Of a stretch of DNA of 64,000 nt, positions 11,031-23,955 are shown in pieces (position 1 is the stretch's first letter; each line of letters begins with the position of its first letter). Made by a program: the position numbers and the translations under genes. Source of the stretch: Xiphophorus maculatus (Eukaryota; Chordata; Actinopteri; Cyprinodontiformes; Poeciliidae). The notes below the pieces were generated by a model. The model had not been told where the DNA came from, searched no databases, and saw only the letters and a list, made by a program, of their open reading frames with translations. The DNA lies in contig NC_036450.1 of NCBI RefSeq assembly GCF_002775205.1, positions 12,977,479 to 13,041,478 of the forward strand, written 5' to 3'.

Positions 11031-12303
11031 AAGGCGTGTCCAAACTTTTTGCAAAGAGGGCCAGATTTGATAAAGTGAAGATGCTCGGGGGCCAATAGTT
11101 TGCTCGGACATTTTTTAACTACAAAAGTTTCATGCAAATACACACTGTTATAAAAGAATTTTCATTGTCACAATTATCTTTATTTTTCAAATGACAAAAT
11201 AACCAAATATAAGCCACTCAGGCAAATGAGAACAACTCTAAAAACCCAAATTCTGCCTTTCATTCATATCTGGAGAGTCAGATAACATTGAACAAACTGT
11301 ATGAAATACCTTAAATTTACATGAGTTTAAAAATATCTTTGCCTCAAGAACATTTTAAACAGGAGTTATAAGTAATGCAAAGTTGTCTATTATTATTAAA
11401 TCTTAAAACAAGTGAATTTTGCTCTTGTCATTTACAATATCTTTCAGAAAGTAATAGTTTGTCACATCTACAGGTTCATAACATCAACAGTAATAACCAA
11501 ATCTTACTCAAGAGTTTAATAAAATTAAGTGCCATAAATGTTCGATTCGCTCTTCACTGCTGATAGTGACAGACGTTGCCGTTCAAAACACTCAGTTTCA
11601 TGTCTTCAACTCTCAGTGCCACACTGTTACATGCCAGGCAAACATTCGCAAATTCTTGCTTCTTCTCAGGGCAAAATGTTCTCCACCATTTTCATAACAG
11701 TCTTTGATAAATGTACCTCCAGTAGAAGGTTTGCCATGTTTAGCTATTAACATTAACATCGTAGCTTGCTTTGGTGGTATTTTCTTTTGACTCACAGGCC
11801 CACGTGAAGAATCGCTGTTGCGATGCCAGTGCAGCTTGGAGCTGCTTCAGTTTTTCAGCACGGTCACTTCCTGTTAGCTTGTTGTATGTGTTAGCATGTT
11901 TACTCTGGAAGTGTCTCTTTACGTTGAAATCCTTAAACAAGGCAACCGTCTCATTACAAATTAGACAAGCACAATCGCCCTGATTTTCAGTGAAGAAGTG
12001 TTATAATTCCCATCTCTCTTGAAAGCGGCGGCCCTCACTGTAAACTTGTTTTCTTTGCAGTGGCCATGGCAGAAATGAATGGAGAGGGGTTCGCTGCACG
12101 GAGGCAGAGACTGATAGTATTAAAGTGGTGCTGCCACCATTTGGTGAAAGGAGGAATTACAGTTTCAAGTTTTATGATTTATTTATTCTGTTTGACAGTG
12201 CAGGCGGGCCATAAATAATACATTATAAGACCGAAGCTGCGGGCCGTATGAAATCTGACCGCGGGCCGTGATTGGCCCTCGGGCCGGACTTTGGACATGC
12301 CTG
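11031..12303 (-). mobile_element. Non-autonomous hAT element, copy 3
   Basis: Same insertion with the AAGGCGTG left end. Arg is replaced by Trp in the transposase fragment (FFTWACE) because of a CACGTGAAG variant near 11801. Confidence 0.93.
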
Positions 12304-13326
12304 GTTTATGGGAACCAGAGAGCAGACCAGAGCCAGACAGCGAGCAACTGATCCGCCTGTACACACTGCTGTAAACACCGTCCTGCTTCACAAGAAGCAT
12401 GCAAAACTAATAAAGCGAAATAACACGGAGACCTTAAGGAACACGGCCATATTTTTCTAAAAGCAACAACTTTGAACCTGAACAGTCAGCTGAACTAGAA
12501 CTCCGACACCAGAGCTGCTCTACTGTTAAGCTATGGGCTTGTTGTGCTTCAGAAGCAAAAAGCCTAAACCGTAAAATCCCCATTACTTAGTCTCTGACAC
12601 TAACGACAATAAACCACATAATATACTTGAAAACAAGGTAAAAACATTGTCCGTTAGAATGGATGAAAAATGTTTAGATACTTAAATAGCACATTTTTAC
12701 AAGAAAAATGTCTATCATAAGCTAAAGCTAATGTTAGCCACAAAGTTTAAAGAAAGTAAAACTCACCTTCGTATCTGTGTATAACGAGGCGAACATCTTA
12801 AAACCTTTCTCCAGCTTACTTGTCGGGGCTTCATGTACATCATTAATTGTTACCTTGGACAAGCCCTGCAAATACCCAGTGTAAAGAGCCTTTTTCAATA
12901 GATCGGAAAAGATTGAGCCGCTTTTCCCCGAACGCAGAAGCTGAGGTGCAAAGAGCTCAACAGTTCAGAGTTTCTCATAAATCCTTTATTGTCACTATTT
13001 AAATATCATATTCATTGTTCCAGGTAGGGGAAGCCATGCTTTGCTGCATTTTACAATGAACTTAAGTTTTATATCCAGACTATCAAAGACAAAAAATAGC
13101 TATTAAAACTATTGAAATCTGTACTGCTTTGAATGAACAGTTGGGAACCGAAGCCCCGTAGCTTTTTCTTCATCTTGAATATATTTATCTGTATTTGTTT
13201 TTTTTCTGGAGGCAGAACAAATGTTTCACTCTGTCGTTGTACAGTTTGTCTGTGAATAAAGTTTAAAAAAAAACATCCCCCCTCCCCCACACCCAACAGA
13301 CTTCTTGTGGCTTTGATGTCACAGTG

Positions 13327-14031
13327 ATGTCACTCATTCTGTCTATGACATCACTGGCGGCTGCCTTTGTATTCCCAGATTCCACAGAGAAATTCATTTG
13401 CAGTTTGAACCAGAGAGAAAAGATGGAAGAACAAAATTTTTTGTTGACAAAAATTACCAATTTACAGATGGACCACAGCAAGATGCAGAAGGAGAACCAA
13501 GAGCTTCAGATAATCGTGGAAAGTCTGAGGATTAAACTGGAGCGACTTAACAGAACGGACGAGACACACAACTGGCTAAAGGAAAATAAAATACTTATAA
13601 ATTCAAATGCATATTACAAGAAACAAATCAGAAAAATTCCTCTGGACCTGGAGAAAGCAAATGCAACTATACTACAACTAAGATGTGATTATGAAGACAA
13701 ATTAAGAAGAAAACATACACTGGAAGAGGAACAGAAAAAAGTGAGCCGAACTGTAGCGGCCGATTTAAGAGCAAAAACAGAAAAAATCGAGTGGCTAGAG
13801 AGAGAAAATGGAGAGTTAAATAAAGAGATTGTAGCGCTGAAGATAAAAAATGAGAGGATCAAATCCAGGGTGGCAGAAAAAAGCAAAGATGTCCAGCAAA
13901 GGGAAGAACCGGTCAGGGAAAATATCCAGGAAGAGAAACCATCAGCATGTCAGAGAGTAGGGAGAATTTTTATGAATATGTACAATTCAGGAACGTTGCG
14001 GTATTGGGTGCCACCCTGGATTTTTTTTTAA
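13327..14031 (+). CDS. Array coiled-coil protein, copy 3 (Glu allele)
   Basis: Intact ORF. It differs from copy 1 by Ala to Glu two residues before the internal Met (AGAGAGCAAAG to AGAGAGAAAAG). If translation starts at the internal Met (13423) the change is in the 5'UTR. Only copy 4 shares it. Confidence 0.6.
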   Translation: MSLILSMTSLAAAFVFPDSTEKFICSLNQREKMEEQNFLLTKITNLQMDHSKMQKENQELQIIVESLRIKLERLNRTDETHNWLKENKILINSNAYYKKQIRKIPLDLEKANATILQLRCDYEDKLRRKHTLEEEQKKVSRTVAADLRAKTEKIEWLERENGELNKEIVALKIKNERIKSRVAEKSKDVQQREEPVRENIQEEKPSACQRVGRIFMNMYNSGTLRYWVPPWIFF

Positions 14032-15546
14032 CAGAAAAGGATATTTTGGGTTGCTGGAAATGTTGCAGGGTATGATACTGTTGGATCTGGTCGTTTTGAT
14101 TACCTGCAGTTGTTTGCGTCTCGATTGGTTTTGTCGTGTCTCGATTGGTTTTGTCTGTTTTGATTATCTACAACTGAGAGTAAATTCTCTTTTAAAAGAA
14201 AAGCGTGAATGAGTTGATCGCGTTCGCGTTAAAAGAAATCCTGTGTAAGAAACGCTGTGAATCCTGGGGTCTAACAGCTGAAACTAAACGGCTTTAACTT
14301 TATGCTGTTGTGATGATAATTGGATGGCGGAGTCCAGCGAGCAGCCGCTTAAATCCGTCTTAAAAGTTTCATTCGGTAAAAAAAAGGGCGGCGGAGTCCT
14401 GCGTGAAGACGCTTCAGCTCCATAACTGAAGTGTGATTGGAGGTATAAACACCTTTAGGTATTTTATCTCATTTAAAGTAACGGGTTTGGAAGGAGCAAA
14501 CCAATTGTGGATGCAGAGGCAAGAATCCTCCACTGGTTAGAGTCCAAGAAAGGATTACCACGATTGGTATTTTTAATTGTTACCCACTATAAAAAAGAAA
14601 CCAGTTTTTAGAACAGCCTAGGTGTTGACAAACTGGTCTAAATTGTTTAAAATGGGTAAAAATAGCAGGAAGTGGAGAGAAGTGTTTCAATATGTGTTCG
14701 TTTAATTTCTTTTATAAATGAATTCATTTAAATTGTCCGGAATGGTAGAAAAATAACTGCAGTACTGGAGAATACACAGCAGATGGCGGCATAGCAACCA
14801 TTGAACGAATTACTGCTTTATAGTTCAACAGTAAATGTAAATCAAAAGATTAACAGCAGTGAAAATATTGGGAGTGTGTTGAAGGGCAGGACCCTGATAA
14901 AATACAAAATATCTGAATAAATGGATAGTAAAGTACAGGAAAAAAGGTCAATTAAATACTAAAATAGAACGAGAACTATAGGATAAAATGATAAACGAAA
15001 GAAAGAGCCAAGAAATTAAGAAAACAGAAGATTGTGATGACAATGTGTTGGCAAATAAATAGATGACTAAATGAAAAACTAACTAAATAAATACAGGAAT
15101 AAGTAGATGAATATAAACAGACATTTTGTTGCAACATGAATTTCATTAGCATCAGAAACACAATTACAACATTCTTTAATATCACCTTCATTACCGTCAG
15201 CATAATCAAACGATGGTTTCACCTAAAAAATAAATTTGTCTTGTTATTTTCCATCCGGGGAAATTATTTTAATCCTTTTTATCAAAGAACGCAGATTTTG
15301 AATGAGATCACATCCACAGGGCACCAGGAAAACGGCTGCAAACTGAAACGACAAACAGAGATCAGATTTTCCAAAGGCATCATTCATTTGTGTACTCATC
15401 ACAAATACTTCAATTCACTGTGTGTCCGAGTGAATTCTCCAACGCTCGTGGCTCTGTGGCTGCTATCATCGAAATAAAGGTGAAACTGCTTCTCCAAGCA
15501 GTGGCCCTCCCCCTCGAACGACAGCTTGTGTTGCAGAGTTCAGAGT

Positions 15547-15575
15547 CTGGCTTGGAGCTCAGAACTCCAAGCCAG
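15547..15575. repeat. Perfect 11-bp hairpin inside the inserted segment
   Basis: CTGGCTTGGAG and CTCCAAGCCAG flank a 7-base loop. It sits in the least AT-rich part of the internal region (15390-15640), which may be a relic of retroviral or other coding DNA. Its role is unknown. Confidence 0.7.
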
Positions 15576-18500
15576 TCTGTATGTAGTTAGCCATGAGCAA
15601 CTCATCACGTAACGCCTTATCTCCTACTTTGTCCAGTTCTGCTCATTAAATGGTGGATGTGATCCCTTCAATGTACGTTTCTATTATAATATACTATAGC
15701 TCCTAACCGATGGAAAACACCAAAACCCTGTAATCATTTGCTTCAAAAGACATGTTTCCAAAGTAACGTTTTGCCGGAATATCAAACAAATGCAGATCTT
15801 TTCTTAAACCAATCTTGTAAAAATAGGATCAAACAAACGAAACAAAACAAAACAAAACAAATCTTATCGGTTATTTGTCTAAATCATTTTACATGCGTTT
15901 CTCAAATAAAATTCAAAAAAAAAAAAATTAAACCTGGAGAAATTATAATGTAAATGTATGCCTTAACAAATCCAAACATTTTCAAAATATACCAATTTTC
16001 ACCTCGGCTTTTACTCGTCGTCGAATTTAAAGTTTTATTCAAAATCGTTTTAAATGGATGCAAATCAAAACAAAAATCAAGTTTAGAAAAACCATTATAT
16101 TCCCACCTGCGTACTTTCACTGATCAGCGATAACTTCAATCAATGACAGATTCTTCAAAACATTTCTTAAAACATTCATGCTCCATTAAATTAATGCTCT
16201 GAAAATGGCTGACACAATAATATTTTAATTTCTATAATTATTTTCCCAAGTTAATTAACCAAAATATGCTTCATTATCACTATAAATTTATCTATTTTCT
16301 CAAAATATGTTAGCCCATTATCAGAACATCCTTTAATGGAGAACAACTCAAATCCATTCAAAATAAGCACATATTTCACCAGACAATATCTTTCCTTTCA
16401 CTTTTATGTGTAGCACAGATCAGACATGTTCTTCAAAAATTTGTTTAAGTATTATAAAAGATGAACCCATACATCTTCTCCCCCTTTGATACATTACTGA
16501 CTCATGTATCACTATTTCTAGTATGTGAAATAACGATGTTGATGAAACAGGGTTATTATTTTAGCTGAGAAAAATCCACCCATATTCAATGCTGCCCCCG
16601 TCCTAACAGGCAAACATTTCAAAACAAACAGAACAATTTATTATAGCATACTTTAAACCTTCAAGATTGCTATTTTCAAAAAAAAAAACATTTCACATTA
16701 CAGTTCTAAAACTCAGTATTCAATTTTACTCTCATGATTATCAAATAATTCGTTGTAGAAAACTTCTCAAAAATTTTCAGCAGTGTTTGACAAAGCATGT
16801 GTACCAATTAAGACTCTGCGAAGGTTTTGCATAAACGAACCAGAGAGACGTTGAAGAAAAAAATTCAAACACAGTTAACAAAGAAAATCCAAAAATAATA
16901 AGTGGGCCCCTACTGAAATCAACATAACAAAAAACAACACAGGTAGTAACAGAACGACGTAAGCACAAACTGACCTAATAAGACATGAGGGGAACTTAGA
17001 TAACGGCTGATCAGACCATTAACACACTAAGGGGTAATTAAACACAAAATCCTAACAAATACTGGTCAGTAAATCACTAAATCTACAAATGAAAAGAAAG
17101 TAAACTAAAGATCAAATTTCCCCCTCCCCCTTTCGGAACAAAATAAGAGGAAACTGGTAACTCAAAATGAATTCGTGATATTTAACAAAATACAGAAGAA
17201 CTGACACGTAAAGTTAACTAAATGAGTGCACATCAAATAGCCAACTAAGGAGTCAGACTAATGAAAACAAATTTAAAGATAAAAATCTAAACTACTCACT
17301 ACTCACTATATAAAGTAATATGAAAGGAAACCAGAAAATCATTACCAAGAGTGTCAGCGTGTGACAGTTGACTCAGTGTTTTGACGCTAAAAACTTATAT
17401 TTAACATTTTCCACATTATTCCTTACTCACTATGTATTCGCTTGTTTAAACTATCTACTTTAAAGAGAAAATGTTTCACTAAAGCTAGGAAACCAAACTG
17501 CATCAAAAATCCTGTCTTATGTGATGAGAAAAGACTCTCTACTCCTTCCTATAATCTATAATGTGAAACAATACCCTAAAATTTAAACAGCCAATCTCTA
17601 TGTTCCATAGGAAAAAAGAAAAATTAAATCCTTTTGTACTTTTAGATTTCACAATCTAAATTTGAAAGTCACTACACCAGTCTGAGCAATCTCCATTGTC
17701 AGACCATAAAACAAATTCCTAAGCCCACCATAAAACCCCCTTTTCACCTCTCGGAGGAACTATTTGTATGGCAGGAAAAAGAGCCAATAAGGATTTCAGG
17801 AAGAACTCCCAATTCTTTAAATTTATTAGTAGGCTTTGTCAGTGAAAGCATCAGATATGTTTTAGTTCCTTCTACTTTTAAAATGAACTTACATGCAGAT
17901 ATTTTGTCAGGCAGTACTGTAAACGATGGGAGAGAGTATAATTTGCCTTACAGCTGCTGGTGCTCCCATGCTGAACTTCTGTGAGCAGAGGTTGCTTCGC
18001 ACTTAAAATTAGTGGTATACAAAGAGGCTTCACATGTTAATTAGTTGAATCTAGTGGGGGTAGAAGTTACAGCACAGCTGTAGCTTATTCTCCCGTGCTG
18101 AACTTCTGTGAATGGGGTTATAACTTCTCCTTGAGCTCCATTAGTCTCATGTCTAAATAAACATACTTGTCGCTTCTTCTTGTTTTGTTCTATTTATTTA
18201 TTTTCCTTAATTTTCTTATTTTATTCGCAGCCCTCTCGTCTGTCCACAGGCACTATTTAATCATCTCTTATTACAGTTTAATATTGATTCTCTACAATAG
18301 TTCCATATAATGTTTTTTATTAACCAATAAGTTATATCAAACTTAATGTTATCCTTCAACAACAAATGTTGTAAATTTCAGCAAACTTTTCTATATTTAA
18401 CCAATTTCTATTTAACAAGAGAGGAACTTCTAATTCATCCTGTCTAATTATCCGTAAGTCCTGTAGATTTAACAATATTTTATCTATCTTAAAGTTTTGG

Positions 18501-19734
18501 TCTGTTTGAAAAAGACTGATTATGAAAATATCTAGAGTCAGTTGCATATTGCAGTTTGTTGTTATCTGAACAATTACCTCTTACAGTTAGAGCCTGTTTC
18601 TCTAAAAATCTACGTTTTTTCTTATCCTCAACTCATGAAAAAAGTCCTATTTTACTCATTGTATGTTATTCCATTTTCCTACTACCTTCACAGCCTTAGA
18701 AGGAATAATTAACATTTAAGCTAATATTTTAGTTGTCAACGCTATATACTTTTTAGTTTATTTATTTCTCTACCCAATCATGTGTATTTATCTATTAATT
18801 TGCCAAGACAGCATTTCTACAATCCTCTGTGACCTAATTTTCTTGGCTTGTTCTTTCTGTCTTTCTATATTTATTTATTTATTCATTTATTTAACCTTAG
18901 AACCCATAAGTTATGTTCAATTTGTTCAGATGATTTATTTTATCAAGATACTATCCTTTAATCACCTTCCTAACTTTACACTGCAGTTCACACTAACTGC
19001 TGTTATCGTTTAATTTTAAGAAGTTAGTTCAATTTAACACAGAGGATGTTTGTAAAATCTAGAAATTTTGCACCATCAAACAGCACTGAGAAATTGCTCT
19101 GTATTTATATGACATAAAATACCAAATGGTATCTTATCTCCAATCACACACTCTTTCAGACCAACACGAATGACAACACAAACGAAGACAAAAAACACAA
19201 AACACAACACATCTGGCCAAGTTTTATAGTCAGTCAAAATTTCCTCAGTCCCCAAGTGTCAGTCTGTGGTCATTATTCTATCAAATTTAACTATAATTTT
19301 TATCAAATTTACTGAAGCTTCAGGAATTGTCCAATGGTTTGTTAACATTTTTCACGAATTCAACTAATTTTAAACTCAAGTCTTCAGGAACGTATTTAAA
19401 AATAGCGTGCACGTTTAAAAAGAGACATCTCAGAATTATGTTAAACTCAAACCACAACCAATAATTTTGTTGTCTGGTACCAGTTTAATTTACTTAACTG
19501 TAATGTGTATTTTTATTTATTTATCTTGTAAACTAAACGACCACGTTTTCGCCATCGTTCTACTTTCCCCGTTAAGACGAACCCCGACCATAAAATAGCG
19601 TATAGCACGTGTCGCAACTCAGCGTCCATAATAACTTTACAATAAAACGCAGCATAAGCCACCCAAATTCACACAAACAGCGCTATCCAAACAACTTAAT
19701 ACTCTGCTCAAACACACAGCCTGCCCGAACTCGC

Positions 19735-19960
19735 GCACGCGCACACACACGGTCACACACACACATACTCACACACATACTCGCACACCTATCCAACAGG
19801 GGACACAGATACACACGCAAATACACACGCAGCTACACACATGCACACATACACACACCTAGAGCTCTGGAGCACACAGCCTCGTGTCGCGGCAACAAGC
19901 ACACATCGCGACACACAGAGAAACACAAAGAAACACAGAGACACAAAACACAGTTTCGGA
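19735..19960. repeat. CA-rich microsatellite-like tract
   Basis: About 225 bases dominated by interrupted ACAC and ACACAG runs. The long reading frame here (Arg/His/Thr-rich) comes from the repeat and I do not consider it coding. Confidence 0.85.
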
Positions 19961-20200
19961 CAGACGTACAAGACAGAGGGAAAAAATAATCAAAGTCTAC
20001 CCCAAACTATTTTCAGAATCTAAAGCCTACCGCAGACTATGTTCCAAAGCGTCCCGTAAACTATTTTAAAAGCGTACCAAACACTACTGACAAAGCTTCC
20101 CGCAGCTATTGTAGCTTCCCGCAAACTATTTTAAAATGTACCACACACTCAGCAAACCTACCCCAGGTTATTTTACCGTATTACTCTGAAAATCTACCTC

Positions 20201-20447
20201 AAAGCTTGCCTCAAGCTAAACCAAGAATTTACCACAAATTCTATCCGTCGGCCTACCTCAGACCTATCTAGTTCAGACACAAAATACACAAAGCTTGCCT
20301 CAAGCTAAACCAAGAATTTACCACAAATTCTGTCTGTCGGCCTACCTCAGACCTATCTAGTTCAAACAAAATACACAAAGCTTGCCTCAAGCTAAACCAA
20401 GAATTTACCACAAATTCTGTCTGTCGGCCTACCTCAGACCTATCTAG
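20201..20447. repeat. Tandem repeat, three copies of ~88 bp in the retroviral leader
   Basis: AAAGCTTGCCTCAAGCTAAA starts at 20201, 20290 and 20377, each followed by a nearly identical ~70 bp ending ACCTATCTAGT. Degenerate relatives (CTACCCCAGGCTATTTTACC, CCCGCAAACTATTTTAAAA) extend over about 20000-20560, so the whole leader looks built from decayed repeats. Confidence 0.85.
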
Positions 20448-20928
20448 TGTACCACACACCAATACTTGATTACTATTTCTCAAAATCTAAAGCCTACCCC
20501 AGGCTATTTTACCGTAACAGTCTACCTCAGACTATTCAAAGTGTACCACACACTCAAACTAAATTTTAATACACAATTTCCTTTCAATTTAGAGGCACAA
20601 GACTAAATCCTCAGGGCAAAAGAACAATAATGAAGAAAAACCCAGCCTTTTTGACAATAGGGTAGCAAATCCTATGTCCGGAACCGCCACGATCCTCTTG
20701 TTTCCTGTGTATTGCAATCCAATCAGTAATTCACTGGCTATTTTAAAGACACAATCTATCTATCTCTGCAGCTCCGAAAACTCCGCGCGGCTGGATACAG
20801 CCACAACAATCCAGCTCGCCTTTTTCCCAGCACACGGCGGTGCAAACAACAAAAGAATAATGAAAAGTATCTCACCTCACCGAGCCGAACCAGGCCAACG
20901 CGTGACAGAGCCGCCCGCTCAAAATCCG

Positions 20929-20946
20929 CAACCGAACGAGCCCCCA
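20929..20946 (-). promoter_or_regulatory. Primer-binding site, tRNA-Pro type
   Basis: Three bases after the LTR end, the minus strand reads TGGGGGCTCGTTCGG. This matches the start of the gammaretroviral proline primer site TGGGGGCTCGTCCGGGAT, diverging toward its 3' end. It fixes the orientation of the provirus as minus. Confidence 0.8.
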
Positions 20947-20949
20947 AAT

Positions 20950-21685
20950 TGTTAAGGAGAAAAGTTATTATGTTAGCTTAAATTTTGGAAAAGCATGGCT
21001 CTCCTTTTCCTCCTGTTAGCCGGGTCGAGCGGGGTTCTCCGTGAGCGTCCTGCAACCGCGTGCTGCTAAAACGAAACAACAACAAAACGTGTTGACGTCA
21101 CAGATCACGGAGTTTTAATCTCATACAAAGCAATCGACAACAAAGTTGCAGAGATACAGAGATATGCATTTTCTCATAAAAATAAGACACACAAGGGAAG
21201 ACACACGAAACACATAAGACAGACAAAGGCGCCCACGTGGAGTAAAAAAGATGGAAAAAAACTCTCACTCCGTTTTCTGGCCTGGAATTTTTAAACAGAA
21301 GAGGAGTTTCCCTATTTAATATATGCAAAAAAGGCGTTCTGCTCTTCGTCCAATTAGAACTCCCTCAGGCCCCCAAAGAAAGTTGGGACTTCCTGATTTA
21401 TAGCAAAGGTGTCTGTTTTTTATCTAAGTAAAGGCGGACCACTTCGTGCCCATCTCCATCCGACCCGGGCCGAGAGGCGCCAAGAAGTCTCTGACCCCTT
21501 TCGGACTGTAAATTTTATTACTCTGTGTGTCAGCGGGGGAGGAAAAGGGCCCCGCCTGAACGTCCGCCATTGTGAGCTCCCCCATGCTCCACAGAAAACT
21601 GTTCCAAATAAAGTGTTGGCTATCCCTTTACACATGTTGTAAGATTAAGTGTATTTTTAGCATTAAATAATTATTTTCCTTAGCA
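20950..21685 (-). repeat. Retroviral 5' LTR (736 bp)
   Basis: On the minus strand it starts TGCTAAGGAAAATAATT and ends CCTTAACA. Blocks along its length match the solo LTR at 46921-48108: the start, TCTAATTGG with GAACGCCTT (21331-21358), ATATATTAAAT (the likely TATA region), TATCTCTGCA.CTTTGTT (21139-21156), CTCCGTGATCTGTGACG (21096-21112) and the end. ATTAAA at 21113-21118 is the likely polyadenylation signal. It is about 450 bp shorter than the solo LTR, mostly between these blocks. Confidence 0.88.
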
Positions 21686-22932
21686 AGGGCCAGATTTGAT
21701 AAAGTGAAGATGCTCGGGGGCCAATAGTTTGCTCGGACATTTTTTAACTACAAAAGTTTCATGCAAATACACACTGTTATAAAAGAATTTTCATTGTCAC
21801 AATTATCTTTATTTTTCAAATGACAAAATAACCAAATATAAGCCACTCAGGCAAATGAGAACAACTCTAAAAACCCAAATTCTGCCTTTCATTCATATCT
21901 GGAGAGTCAGATAACATTGAACAAACTGTATGAAATACCTTAAATTTACATGAGTTTAAAAATATCTTTGCCTCAAGAACATTTTAAACAGGAGTTATAA
22001 GTAATGCAAAGTTGTCTATTATTATTAAATCTTAAAACAAGTGAATTTTGCTCTTGTCATTTACAATATCTTTCAGAAAGTAATAGTTTGTCACATCTAC
22101 AGGTTCATAACATCAACAGTAATAACCAAATCTTACTCAAGAGTTTAATAAAATTAAGTGCCATAAATGTTCGATTCGCTCTTCACTGCTGATAGTGACA
22201 GACGTTGCCGTTCAAAACACTCAGTTTCATGTCTTCAACTCTCAGTGCCACACTGTTACATGCCAGGCAAACATTCGCAAATTCTTGCTTCTTCTCAGGG
22301 CAAAATGTTCTCCACCATTTTCATAACAGTCTTTGATAAATGTTCCTCCAGTAGAAGGTTTGCCATGTTTAGCTATTAACATTAACATCGTAGCTTGCTT
22401 TGGTGGTATTTTCTTTTGACTCACAGGCCCGCGTGAAGAATCGCTGTTGCGATGCCAGTGCAGCTTGGAGCTGCTTCAGTTTTTCAGCACGGTCACTTCC
22501 TGTTAGCTTGTTGTATGTGTTAGCATGTTTACTCTGGAAGTGTCTCTTTACGTTGAAATCCTTAAACAAGGCAACCGTCTCATTACAAATTAGACAAGCA
22601 CAATCGCCCTGATTTTCAGTGAAGAAGTGTTATAATTCCCATCTCTCTTGAAAGCGGCGGCCCTCACTGTAAACTTGTTTTCTTTGCAGTGGCCATGGCA
22701 GAAATGAATGGAGAGGGGTTCGCTGCACGGAGGCAGAGACTGATAGTATTAAAGTGGTGCTGCCACCATTTGGTGAAAGGAGGAATTACAGTTTCAAGTT
22801 TTATGATTTATTTATTCTGTTTGACAGTGCAGGCGGGCCATAAATAATACATTATAAGACCGAAGCTGCGGGCCGTATGAAATCTGACCGCGGGCCGTGA
22901 TTGGCCCTCGGGCCGGACTTTGGACATGCCTG
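21686..22932 (-). mobile_element. Non-autonomous hAT element, copy 4, left end lost
   Basis: The left terminus and its target duplication were removed along with the rest of the unit beside the retroviral LTR. The right end and the right GTTTATGG (22933-22940) are intact. Confidence 0.92.
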
Positions 22933-23955
22933 GTTTATGGGAACCAGAGAGCAGACCAGAGCCAGACAGCGAGCAACTGATCCGCCTGTACACACTGCTG
23001 TAAACACCGTCCTGCTTCACAAGAAGCATGCAAAACTAATAAAGCGAAATAACACGGAGACCTTAAGGAACACGGCCATATTTTTCTAAAAGCAACAACT
23101 TTGAACCTGAACAGTCAGCTGAACTAGAACTCCGACACCAGAGCTGCTCTACTGTTAAGCTATGGGCTTGTTGTGCTTCAGAAGCAAAAAGCCTAAACCG
23201 TAAAATCCCCATTACTTAGTCTCTGACACTAACGACAATAAACCACATAATATACTTGAAAACAAGGTAAAAACATTGTCCGTTAGAATGGATGAAAAAT
23301 GTTTAGATACTTAAATAGCACATTTTTACAAGAAAAATGTCTATCATAAGCTAAAGCTAATGTTAGCCACAAAGTTTAAAGAAAGTAAAACTCACCTTCG
23401 TATCTGTGTATAACGAGGCGAACATCTTAAAACCTTTCTCCAGCTTACTTGTCGGGGCTTCATGTACATCATTAATTGTTACCTTGGACAAGCCCTGCAA
23501 ATACCCAGTGTAAAGAGCCTTTTTCAATAGATCGGAAAAGATTGAGCCGCTTTTCCCCGAACGCAGAAGCTGAGGTGCAAAGAGCTCAACAGTTCAGAGT
23601 TTCTCATAAATCCTTTATTGTCACTATTTAAATATCATATTCATTGTTCCAGGTAGGGGAAGCCATGCTTTGCTGCATTTTACAATGAACTTAAGTTTTA
23701 TATCCAGACTATCAAAGACAAAAAATAGCTATTAAAACTATTGAAATCTGTACTGCTTTGAATGAACAGTTGGGAACCGAAGCCCCGTAGCTTTTTCTTC
23801 ATCTTGAATATATTTATCTGTATTTGTTTTTTTTCTGGAGGCAGAACAAATGTTTCACTCTGTCGTTGTACAGTTTGTCTGTGAATAAAGTTTAAAAAAA
23901 AACATCCCCCCTCCCCCACACCCAACAGACTTCTTGTGGCTTTGATGTCACAGTG

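Larger units (their letters stand above)
10462..15116 (+). repeat. Tandem array unit, copy 3, 3' end missing
   Basis: This copy matches the unit for 4655 bp and then stops in the left stem of the hairpin that other copies carry (4638-4663 in copy 1). Unrelated sequence follows. Its C-tract is the longest in the window (18). It shares the Arg-Glu-Lys allele of the coiled-coil ORF with copy 4 on the far side of the retroviral insert. Confidence 0.95.
15117..21685 (-). mobile_element. Partial gamma-type endogenous retrovirus, 5' LTR plus leader/internal DNA
   Basis: The right end is an LTR in minus orientation (20950-21685), followed inward by a tRNA-Pro-like primer site. About 5.8 kb of AT-rich sequence follows toward 15117. 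I find no gag, protease, reverse transcriptase, integrase or env there on either strand, only short chance ORFs, so this is either a non-coding (LARD-like) derivative or another sequence joined to the LTR and leader. No second LTR is present at 15117 and no target duplication can be matched. The element seems to have inserted at AGGG in the hAT end of copy 4 and then lost its 3' LTR and about 1.17 kb of flanking unit in a deletion. A short direct repeat, CTCCC.TGCTGAACTTCTGTGA, occurs at 17963 and 18090. Confidence 0.6.

Noticed and set aside
15136-15477. 113-codon plus-strand ORF at the left end of the retroviral segment
   Set aside because: AT-driven composition, no motif, and on the strand opposite to the LTR orientation.
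19609-19989. 126-codon plus-strand ORF rich in Arg, His and Thr
   Set aside because: It is the translation of a CA-rich microsatellite tract.
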